NCBI GenBank assembly: GCA_964036045.1
Contig: OZ038384.1
Coordinates: 29,741,771-29,805,770 of the forward strand
Source: Eutreptiella sp. 'Long Island Sound 2002'
Lineage: Eukaryota > Euglenozoa > Euglenophyceae > Eutreptiales > Eutreptiaceae
Reading direction: 5' to 3'
Length of the DNA stretch: 64,000 bases
The notes beneath the pieces are model-generated. The model saw only the letters and a program-made list of their open reading frames with translations, ran no database searches and had not been told where the DNA came from. Positions 55,137 to 64,000 of the stretch are shown one piece after another. Position numbers and translations under genes: made by a program. Positions within the stretch are counted from its first letter, which is position 1. Every line of letters starts with the position of its first letter.

Positions 55137-57809
55137 ATTACAAGGGGGGGTAAGGTACCACGCAAACAGCACCAATTGCACTGATTTGTGACCCTTTGCA
55201 AACCAATCTCCGGCTATGGTGTACATAGGCAACGTTGTTGTACTCCATGCACACAGACACAATTGGAAACGAACACAATCATCATTTTCCTCTTGTGTGC
55301 TGACGGACTCCTTTGGCCAAAATTTATATGGGAAGTGTTTGCCTGGCGCACGCCCGGCATGCTACTTCAGGCCTATGTTCTCGCCATTGCCAAACAACTG
55401 TTGCTCACCAAAAGAGGGGAATTATGGGGAGTTATGGGCAACTATGGGGACTTATGGGGGGTTTGGGGTGATTATGGGGAGTTGTGGGGAATGTGAAGAA
55501 ATTATGGCCTCAAATCAGAATGGCTTCACACGTGTCAAGCTGTGATGGCCCTTTGACCGAAGTGGTTTCCAGCATAAAAACCTCCAACAGGGATGGATTC
55601 TGCCATGATGACACTCCCCCTTGCACTCCAACCAAGGCTTCTAGTTAGTGCGCTCCATAACTCAGCAAAAAAAAAAGAATAGCAGTGAAAATCTAGCCAC
55701 CCCTTGTCCAAAGCAAACACCAAATGATTTTGGGTCCCCAATGCAACACCTATGCCCCTGAGTTGGCAAAGAAGTATATGCAAGGATCTGATTCTGCCCA
55801 TCTTGTTTGAATACCAAAACTGTTTTCCCTTGTGGATTTGCCATTGCCATCATAAGATGTAGATGTAAGGAAAAAATGGAAAGATACAATCATTTGCAAA
55901 TCATGATTCTGCGGGTTGTATTAGAGTTCAGGGCAGCGCATGTTGCAGCCGTCCTTCCCAGCTCCACAGGATATTGTTGTTAGAAGCAGTGTTTATTGCC
56001 CCCACATTCCCTCACCACCACCGAGACTGCAGCAGGCACCTCCAGAGCGAAATATGCACTTTGTCTATGCACGGTCACATGCTGTGTTTTGCCATAATAA
56101 GCAGTACAGGGAGGTGCAGAAAAAGAACTGAAAATGGGTCTTCATAGGGCACCTGTGCTCACACTTCTGTAAAGTTGAACACTGGCTCACTATTGAGCGC
56201 TAAATGAGAGGATGCATCCAGGGCTGATGCTGAACTCCTGAACCGTGACCCATGGAGTCATACCCTCAGAAACTGGATGAGAAAGCAACATATCCTTTCA
56301 TTTGAACTCCTTTCATGTTGACTGCTTCAGGACCCTGTGCTCCACACCTGAAGGTTACATGTACAGCGATGTGAACAACAGCAGTACCACACACATTTTG
56401 TCTGAGGCAATTGTAATAACAACAGAGTACCAATACTGTACGTCTGCATCACCTACTGCATGGGGTGTAAAGTGAATGTGGTCTCAACGTCTACTGCCAC
56501 TTTGCCAAGTGTACTGCTCGATTGGAGAAACCAGGCCGCGCGACCAAGGGAAGAATGTGCCCAATGTATCAAGACAGTGACCTCATTTGACGCTTGGCTA
56601 TGCAGGCTACACATGGCCCTTGGTCATCATCACGGGCCCTCGAGAGGCGCCTGCAGTTTCTATGGCAGACTCAAGGCCTGCCGTTCGCTGTCGTGCTATG
56701 CACTCCGGTCGTCCGCTCCATCACCACAGACATTGTCGTCATGGCCCCAATCTGATTCCCTGTCCAGTGTCTTGTGCTGCACGCCTTGGGTCTCCCTTCT
56801 CGCTCGGCTTGTACCCCTTCTGCCCCACGCACATGCCACTGTCTTCCATGGAACAGTGGTCTGGCATTCAGGTTCAGTGCTCTCTGTCCCGCTGCTGCGC
56901 AGTGTGGCAGCGTTGTAGAAGGATCCCCACTGCCCACTGCCCCCGTGGATCCCCCCCCCATCCCACCCCCAACGGTTGTACCACAGCCATAACCCATAGC
57001 AGCAAGCCTTCAAAGCCCCTCCATCACTGTCAGCGGGCCACTGCAAAGTGGGACGAGCCCCCAAAACTGCAAATCAAAGCATCTTGGTTCAGCAGGACAA
57101 TCATGTCCCACACGCTTTACACTGGAAGTGGCACTGGAACAACACCTTCACCGCACAAGAAGGCTCTTCCCCAGTCGTAATTTCTGCTCCCAACATCAGC
57201 GAATTGTGGTGCCCCATGTACAGCCTAATGCAAGTCGACCTGGTACCATGGGAGTCTATAACCGGCTTGTTCCTTGTGCGAGGATTCTTCATGTCTGGGT
57301 GTCTGTGTGCTTGACCCTCAACCCCCTCCCCCGGCCCTTCAGACCGGACAAAGACCCCGCATGGGTGCGGTACCTGGCACAAACCTGCCCCTTTATCCCC
57401 CTGATGCTCCTCTCCGGACAGGCATGGGTTGCAGCGGCCCTCCATCAGAGACCCTGCAGTCAGGGGGTGGGGGGAGGCGGGATCCAACTCTGCCCCACAG
57501 TCCCAGTCCTCAGGCGGCTGTAGTCCTGCATGCCACTTCATCAGCAGCTGTCATGGCTCCAAAGGCTTGGGCCCCTGCAGCCTGCATCCTGTCCGCGAGG
57601 CTCCTCACATTCACACCACATGTTTTTGGATTATCGCAGATGAGACCCGCCCAGTCCACTGGGGAAATGCCCACCCTCCTTTTTGAGTCACACCTGCACT
57701 CGTCCTTCCTCTGCCACTTCTGCTGCCACTGCCACTGCCGGTGCCGCTGCCGCGGCTGCTGCAACTGGTATAACTGCTGCCACGGTTGCTGTCACTGCTG
57801 CCGCCACAG

Positions 57810-57893
57810 CTGCTACGGGTGGTGGTGGTGGTGGTGGTGGTGGTGGTGGTGGTGGTGGTGGTGGTGGTGGTGGGGGTGGTGGTGGTGCTGGTG
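57810..57893 (+). repeat. GGT trinucleotide repeat
   Basis: About 25 GGT/GTG repeats with one interruption near 57872. It follows imperfect CTGC/CTGCCGC repeats. Confidence 0.9.
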
Positions 57894-57975
57894 CCACATG
57901 GCAACAAAAGGAAAACTTGTAGTGGAATCAAGACAAGATCCTTTTCGAACACACATAAGACCCCACATCTCGTCC

Positions 57976-58611
57976 CTATTTATTCAAATTCCAGTGCTTC
58001 TTCACACAGCTCTTGTCCGGGACCAGTGGCGGGGTATTGTTGGCCCGCAAAGTGTAGCACAGGTCGCAGAACAGCTGCTTCATTGTGCGCGAATACCCCC
58101 TGAAGGCCGGCCCTATATCCGCGCGCTGGGCCATCCGCAGCAGCACCGGGTTCAGGGATTCTGCTGGGCGGTACTTCCATGCCAAATACTCAGAGTATGC
58201 CATGTCATCTGCGTGCAGCTTCATGAGGAAGTCTGCCAAAGCCTTTGGGCCTTCGAAGTCATCGACATTGATGAAGGACTTGGGGGAAGGGGCCATGGAT
58301 TGGATGTTCGGGGCCCCAAAGACCACTGGGACGGCCCCTGTGTATAGGGCCCGCCAGAACTTCTCCGTCACATAGTCATTGCAGTTCTGGTTCTCAAATG
58401 TCAGATAGAACTTGTACTGCCGGATGGTCTGTTCCAACTGCGAACTGAACATGGGTGCCACACCATCGCGTCCTTTCACAATGTGCCCCCGTCGGGCACC
58501 CCCACGCCGCGCCCCGGTCTCGTTCCCCGGCCCAGGATCGAATTCATGATTGTGCAGGCAGTCGCCGTAAGAGTGGATGGAGATATGCCGCATCAGGGCC
58601 CTGATGTACAC
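57976..58611 (-). CDS. Alpha-1,3-fucosyltransferase (GT10) C-terminal exon
   Basis: Minus-strand exon starting after acceptor GTCGTTCACAG (AG at 58613-58612) and ending at TAG 57978-57976; 211 codons. The sense opens YIRALMRHISIHSYGDCLHN, typical of the start of the GT10 C-terminal domain. It carries the family signature FYLTFENQNCNDYVTEKF (58410-58357), then GAVPVVFGAPNIQSMAPSPK and FINVDDFEGPKALADFL, and ends with YSEYLAWKYR and a Cys-containing tail. The family moves fucose from GDP-fucose to N-acetylglucosamine of glycans in the Golgi. The acceptor-binding N-terminal half and the membrane anchor are not in this exon and were not found in the 5.4 kb to the right. The exon is intact with no stops or frameshifts. 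No ATG is available at its start, which confirms it is internal or terminal. Which linkage it makes cannot be told. Confidence 0.85.
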   Translation of the reverse strand: MYIRALMRHISIHSYGDCLHNHEFDPGPGNETGARRGGARRGHIVKGRDGVAPMFSSQLEQTIRQYKFYLTFENQNCNDYVTEKFWRALYTGAVPVVFGAPNIQSMAPSPKSFINVDDFEGPKALADFLMKLHADDMAYSEYLAWKYRPAESLNPVLLRMAQRADIGPAFRGYSRTMKQLFCDLCYTLRANNTPPLVPDKSCVKKHWNLNK

Positions 58612-59619
58612 CTGTGAACGACAAAGGTCACTCACATCAGCCCTCGTTTCTGATTGGTGAGATTTGGTGGAGTGGTGCTTTGGTATTTGTGATGGCTGCC
58701 ATCGGCGGTGCCTACTTCATCTAGGGTGCACCTACATCCCTTCTTCTTGTTCTGGGCTAAAGGCCATGATGCCACCATCTTCGCCGTGCGGGGCGGCGAT
58801 GCACCTTGTCATCCTCTGCGGAAAGGGCTGTCCCACATGAGGGACGGGGGATACACTAGTGATGCTCGGTGGTCGAACGCTCCTCCCAAACAGAGTGTAT
58901 TGCTTGCATTTCATGTGTGTTTGGGCTCATGCTTGCTGGACCTTGAAGCCCAAAACACCATCAAGGACTCGCCCATGCCTTCAGCACAACATCAACATGA
59001 GGTAGCGGTCTCAATGGCTGCGACTTAATAGGGGGCTGGCAACAAAAAGGTGGCAGAACTCGCGGTACCTCGGGAAAGGTGCGGCAGATGTGCAGCAACT
59101 AGCCACGGCGATGGCCTTGCGGCGAAACCATTTCTCCATGCGGCGAAACCATTTCTCCAGAGACAGTCTTGGACCTCATAATACAGGTGCAGGGAGTGTT
59201 CATTATGACCCGAATAAGTGCAAGTTTGTTTCCAAAAATACACCTACAAGGCAGTGGTGCCCCTGAGCATGGAGCCGTGCACAAGCTTTACTCCCTTTGA
59301 CAATGGTTGGCACTGGTGAAGAGATCACCAGTCGAATTGAGCAAGTTGAGCACATCCAAAAAAATTTCCAAGCTATGGCACCTAGTCAAGCCCCTATTGG
59401 GGGATTACTTCCTGGACTAGGCTTCTGGGCCATGCAAATGGATGCAGAACAATGCAAGATGATGAAGATGGTCAAGGGTAGATGCTAGAGCGCCCAATAT
59501 CATTCTAGCTTAGAACCTTCCAGGATTTTGAGACTAGAATGCTCTAGGGTAAAAACTTCTAGCCCTAGATCACGGCTAGAACCCCACTTTTTCCATAAAA
59601 TTCTAGTGCCTTCAGCAAG
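58612..59619. other. Upstream intron of GT10 gene; no other firm gene
   Basis: At least the first part should be intron. A 20-base tandem duplication (GCGGCGAAACCATTTCTCCA) lies at about 59119-59160. A 63-codon plus frame at 59303-59488 (MVGTGEEITSRIEQVEHIQ at its start) is a possible small gene, but nothing supports it. Confidence 0.4.
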
Positions 59620-61200
59620 GTACCTCCACATGGGTGCTTGAGTACCCAAAAGTGTCACCAAATGATCACCCAAACCCATCCTAGGGACGATAGAAGGATG
59701 TTGGAAAAGGTCAAATCTTCGAAAATTTCAAATGCCATTGAATAGCGGAAACAACAGCAATTCCGGGCAATCTCCGATTAACGTCCAGTGGCCTATGTAG
59801 AGAGATCGGGGAAGGCGGGCCGACGTGAGTTCTAGCACCCTGCCTCGTAGTCATGCCTCTCGCCTATCCTGCAAGGCGGCCAAGAGAGATGAGTCAGACG
59901 GGACTAAGTCTCTTTCATGCTGCTCGCCTTGCCGTGCTGCGGTGTGGCAGCGGTCATAGTCGCATGGGCGAGGGCGCCACTAGCGCCTGCCTATGTGGGT
60001 GCCGCCCAAAGGCAAGCGTCAAGGAACACTGGCCTTGCAGGTGGTGATCCCTCCACGTGGTGCAGTCCCCCTCCTGGGGGGGGGGCATCGTCGATGTAGG
60101 GGGGAGGGGGTGTCTCCCGTCCTTCGTCTTGGCTCCGTATGGCACGAGAAATGCGCTGAAAAAACTTGGGGCAGTGTGAGGGCCGCCGCATGTGCCGGCC
60201 CCGACGCCGTTTGTCATTTCAGGGGACGGGGGAGGGGAGGGGGCTAGGAGCTCCCTTGGGCCACACAACCCTCCTTTTCAAAAACGCTAGCGCCGCCGAA
60301 TGCAACGCGGCCGGATTCCCCGGGGGGTGCATATGCTTCATCGGAGGTCATGCACCCCCCCCAAAAAATGATCACCATAACCCAACAAAAAGGGGTCTTG
60401 GAGAGAGTCCAATTTCCGAAAATTTTCAAGTGCCACTAAAGGGCCTAAGCAATAGCCTTTTCGGGTACGACTCCTTTTAATGTCCGTAGGCCTATGTACA
60501 GAGGTAGAGGGGCGGAGGGAGGGTGATGATCACAATTCCCCAAAAAGGCCCCCCACCTATGGAGCACGGTGGCCGAGAGGGATGAGCTGGTTGGGACGAG
60601 GTCTCTTCCGTGCTCGCCCGCCCGTGGAGCCCATCTGGCTGCCCTCCGCTATGTGTTGCCCTCCCCGAGAGGGAGGAACGGATCAACCTAAATGCCAACA
60701 AATTGGCATGCCACCCCGCGTTGACGAACATGGGTTGGCTTCGCTGATGCGGCACTGTAGGTACCGCCATCGATGAAGAGGCAGAAGAGGAGGATGATGA
60801 GAATTTCGCCCCCTCCAAGGAGGGGGGGGGGGGGGGGTTGTTGTGGGTCATAGGGGGAGGGGGTGCTCCCCATGGGCGGCTGGTAGACAGTGCCCGCAAG
60901 ATGCATGAAAAACTCATGTATGGGGCAATGCTGCGGCTCTTGCTTCGTTGGGGGGGAGGGGGGTGGAGTTGTCCCTGCCACCCCCAGGGGGGGTGCCCGC
61001 CCTGCAGCAAGACCGTTGTCCAGCCCGCTCTGTCGGCCGGGCCAAACTTGCCCGGGGGGGAACATGTGCTTCCCTCGAGGTCACGCGGGCCCCTGCCGGG
61101 CACCTCCCCATGGGTGCTTGAGTACCCGTGAGTGTGACCAGATGATCACCAAAACACATCCCAGGGTCGACAAAAAGGGGTCTCAAAAAGCGGTTGGAAA
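59620..61200 (+). repeat. Dispersed repeat family D, copies 1-3
   Basis: Shared order: GGGTGCTTGAGTACCC, CACCAAATGATCACC, CAAACCCATCC, TTTTCAAGTGCCA-like, then GTCCAxTGGCCTxTGTA and a GGGATGAGCTxGTxGGGACT segment. Copies start near 59620, 60365 (5' end missing) and 61105 (only the first ~95 bases). Copies 4 and 5 lie at about 62560 and 62745. Identity is moderate, so the repeat is old. Confidence 0.7.
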
Positions 61201-61217
61201 GAGATAATATCCAAAAC

Positions 61218-61838
61218 CACCTTGCAGAGGCTGCTAGATCAAAGCCACACAGGCCCGTATATAGGGGAATATGCCATATACCCCCCCATTCGGGGCTTTT
61301 TTGGGGCTATTCGCGTACCCTACCTGAAGGGGTTGATTTGTTTGTTTAACCCCTTGTAGAATCATTATTATTATTTATGGGCGCCCCCCAAATAACTTTT
61401 TGGTCCGGACCCACCTATATCCCTCCCACTTGAAACCCACTTTTTGGGGCTTTTGAGGGGGGGTGGGGGGTGGGGTGGGGATCAAAAATGTCGAAAAATT
61501 GACCCCCCCCTTTTTGGGTTGAATATCATGAATCTTTTGGTTTTGTTATTTTGAGCCGCAAAAGTGTGTTCGGGTCCCAACTCCATGACGTTTGTATGGG
61601 GCGGAGTGGGACGAGCGCTCATGCAGTTTGTGCACTTTTCGGCCATTTTTGCTATGTTGGCGGTTTCGGCCTCGGTGGCCCCGTGCTACCCACTTGGAGG
61701 GGTGTGAGTGGGGATCTTGTGACAGTATATGCCTACTAGGGTACGGGAGGATGTTTTTTGGAGTCTGTCGCCTTGCCCAAGGCCGGTCAAAACCCGTGCC
61801 AAAGACGCGGAATGACTGTTTACAGGACTGAATGGGCC
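61218..61838 (-). repeat. B block of the 9-20 kb satellite, inverted and diverged
   Basis: Starts CACCTTGCAGAGGCTGCTAGATC and ends AATGGGCC, the reverse complement of the B-block limits. The order of parts is kept (GGGGTACGCGAATA-like, poly-G/poly-C core, GGGCGGAGTGGGACGAGCGC). Confidence 0.8.
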
Positions 61839-62455
61839 GGTGCACAACCTGCTCATGCAGTTTTTCACCTCGAACAACTCAAAAATCGAAATTTTCGAAA
61901 CTTATTTTTTTTTTGATACCATGATCACCTAAAATGACCATCCAAGGTATGTAAAGCATGTTTTAGGCTGTATTTGCGTGATGGTCACCTTTTTTTGGGT
62001 ATTGGGCGCGCAGGGGGGGGGGGGGTCTCCCAAGGGATTGGTACACAACCTGCTTGTGCAGTTTTTCAACCTATATAGCTCAAAAATTGAAGTTTTCGAA
62101 ACTGATTTTTTTGATATTGTGATCACCTAAAATGACCATCCAAGGTATGTACAGCATGTTTTAGGCCGCATTTACGTGTTTTTCACCTCATTTGGGTATT
62201 GGATGGGGGGGGGGGGGGGCGTCACACGGGATTGGTACACAACCTGCTTATGCAGTTTTTCACCTTGGACAGGTCAAAAATCCAAAGTTTCGAAACTTAT
62301 TTCTTTGGTATTGTGCTCACCTAAAATGACCATCCAAGATATGTAAAGCATATTTTAGCCCGTATTGATGTAGGTTTTACCCTATTTTGGGTGTATGTTG
62401 CTTGGGGTAGATTCTGTGCGAGGTGGACTTGCCGAAGGCAATAGAATTTTCAACT
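61839..62455 (-). repeat. A units and C module of the satellite, inverted
   Basis: Two to three A units in reverse orientation (CATGATCACCTAAAATGACC, poly-G where the left array has poly-C), then an inverted C module ending GGACTTGCCGAAGGCAATAG at about 62430-62450. Confidence 0.85.
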
Positions 62456-62559
62456 ACCACAAATAGCCTATACAGTAGCAATGTCGGGGTTTCCGGGGGC
62501 CCCATTGCTTGAGCTACATGGGCCGAGAACCCACTAAGTGGATCCCCATGGCTCTTCGA

Positions 62560-63290
62560 GCACCCATATTGTCAACAAATGATCACCCAAACGCATCCCA
62601 AGGGCGCGAAAAGGGTTTTGGAAAAAACCGATTTTCCGACAATTTTCAGGTGGCACTAAATGGCTTAAATGACAGCCATTTTTGAGCTTTTGGAGTGCCC
62701 ATGGCCCGGGCTACATGCACCTAGCGGTCACTACGTGGTTCCCTATGGGTGCTTGACTACCCGTGTTGTCACTAAAAGATGACCCAAACCCATCCGATGG
62801 GAGCCGGAAGGACTTCTCAAAAAACCGAATTTCCAGGAGTTTTCAAGTGCCTAAACCTAAACAACAGCAATTTTGGGCCATCTTGGCTAAACGTCCATTG
62901 GCCTCTGTACAGAGGTCGGGAGGCGGGAAGGTGGGCTGATGGGAGGTCTGGTGCCCTACCTCCCAATTATGCCCCTTGTCTATCTTGCACAGCGGCCATG
63001 AGGGATGAGCTAGTCGGGACTAAATCTCTTGCATACTCACCCTGCTGTGTCATAGCCATGGCAGGCTAGCCCATGTTGGTGCCACCCGAAGCCATCTTCA
63101 GGGAACTCTAGGCCTGTGGGCGGCACGATCCCCCTGCCAAGGGGGAAAGGGGGTTGCCCACTGCAGAGGGGAGTGGGTCTCTCTTGACTTGCTCATGGGC
63201 CCTACATGGCGCATTAGCTCATTGGCCCTACAGGCGTGGGGATTGCGCTGAAAAACGGCGGGCGTGGTGTTGGCAAGCTGGACGCGACCC
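62560..63290 (+). repeat. Dispersed repeat family D, copies 4-5
   Basis: Same order as copies 1-3, from TCAACAAATGATCACCCAAA (62570) and again from GGGTGCTTGACTACCC (62745) to about 63290. The satellite island 61218-62455 thus lies between a truncated copy 3 and copy 4. Confidence 0.65.
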
Positions 63291-64000
63291 GTTTCGTCGG
63301 GGGGTGGCACATGTGGGTCCCAGGGGGTACGTGCGGGCTCCCCACCGCCTTTGCACTCGCCTCCGGCGGCTGCGGTGGCGGCCATGCCCCAAGAAGCCGC
63401 GGTAGCTGCCAAGGGCGGCAGGGACTCTAAGGCTCGGCGGGCCTGGCCCAACCACGCCAGCATGGCCGTTGCCCCCGCGCACAGTTGTTGCAAGAGGAGT
63501 ACCTTACAGCCCGGGCCGTTAGCAAGCACTTGACCACAAAGGTTGTTCTGGTGAGAATATTCCACACGGGAATAATTCTAGTCCGGAACATTTCCACCAT
63601 CGGGGCTGCGGAGTAGATCCGGACCGGCGCTGCCGGACGTTTCGGGGGTAGGGCGGTTGTCTAGGCACTCCCGCACGCCACATGGCGCTCATGACGGGCG
63701 TGGGCGCCACGCAAAACCTTGGCAGGCAGTGCAGCTGCTACTCAGGTGGAGAAGGCCAAGACCCCGAGGGGGTTGGGCGGGGGGATATGTGCTTTCGCGG
63801 GCATCACATGCCGGACCGACCCCGGGTCCGCCCCCCAGATTGCGTGTTAGCCCAGGGGAACCCCCCCTGGTTTCACCCCCACACCACGGTGAGGTCACGC
63901 GCCCCTGGGCGGCCGTGGGGGTGGAAGAGAAATTCTCTCACTCTGGATCTCATGCCCTTGAGTACAGGGGGTGTGTAGTCGGCAACTGCCAGTGCACAAA
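63291..64000. other. No assignable gene
   Basis: GC-rich sequence with overlapping frames on both strands and no recognisable motif. Confidence 0.35.

Larger units (their letters stand above)
54449..57975. other. No firm gene; simple repeats
   Basis: Holds GC hairpins (54926-55136), a short GGGGAGTTATGGG-type minisatellite (55415-55500) and a GGT repeat (57810-57893). Open frames on both strands between 56460 and 57540 lack recognisable motifs. The Gly or Val/Trp frames over the GGT repeat are artefacts. Confidence 0.4.

Noticed and set aside
57274-58347. A 357-codon plus-strand frame over the GGT repeat and antisense to the GT10 exon
   Set aside because: Half is simple repeat and the rest is the antisense of a conserved exon.

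Overview
This is nuclear DNA from a eukaryote, probably a large repeat-rich genome. The signs are GT-AG introns, exons of two conserved eukaryotic proteins, and very little intact coding sequence among satellites, minisatellites, hairpin repeats, poly-C/poly-G tracts and decayed mobile elements. A 200-N assembly gap lies at 9446-9645. The AMMECR1 exons look closest to plant-type AMMECR1 from memory, which fits a green-lineage organism such as an alga. That is an inference, and the species cannot be fixed from the sequence. Nothing bacterial (operons, Shine-Dalgarno sites, CRISPR, prophage) was seen.

Firmly recognised coding pieces are few. (1) AMMECR1 on the minus strand, in two exons (33172-32904 and 26036-25838) that join in frame across a 6.87-kb intron. 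(2) The catalytic C-terminal exon of a GT10 alpha-1,3-fucosyltransferase on the minus strand (58611-57976). (3) A Ulp1/C48-like cysteine peptidase gene on the minus strand (28791-27340), lying inside the AMMECR1 intron. (4) The RNase H C-terminus of a retroelement on the minus strand (about 54.3 kb).

Layout. 0-4.9 kb: two decayed copies (A, B) of an unknown protein family. 4.90-9.18 kb: a candidate terminal-inverted-repeat (TIR) element holding a frameshifted gene, an internal inverted repeat and G/C-rich minisatellites. 9.2-20.15 kb: a satellite array of ~190-200 bp units with five interspersed ~640-bp blocks. 20.44-24.47 kb: a second candidate TIR element with a helix-turn-helix-like protein. 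25.8-33.2 kb: AMMECR1, with a third TIR-bounded element (26.80-30.71 kb) in its intron; that element carries the C48 peptidase gene and a 16-copy 85-bp array. 34.8-37.5 kb: a short inverted-repeat element and a GC-rich minisatellite that reverses orientation. 37.8-46.1 kb: decayed intron-containing genes, including copy C of the first family and a coiled-coil protein. 46.4-48.0 kb: a hairpin-forming ~79-bp satellite that ends where one copy of a duplicated unknown gene family begins (second copy near 53.3-54.2 kb). 51.6-52.6 kb: a ~150-bp tandem repeat. 54.4-59.6 kb: simple repeats and the GT10 exon. 59.6-63.3 kb: a dispersed repeat family interrupted by an inverted island of the 9-20 kb satellite.

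The best candidates for something undescribed are the three TIR-bounded elements, above all the C48-peptidase element nested in AMMECR1, and the hairpin-coding satellites. Most long open frames in repeats are artefacts of repeat periodicity and are not annotated as genes.
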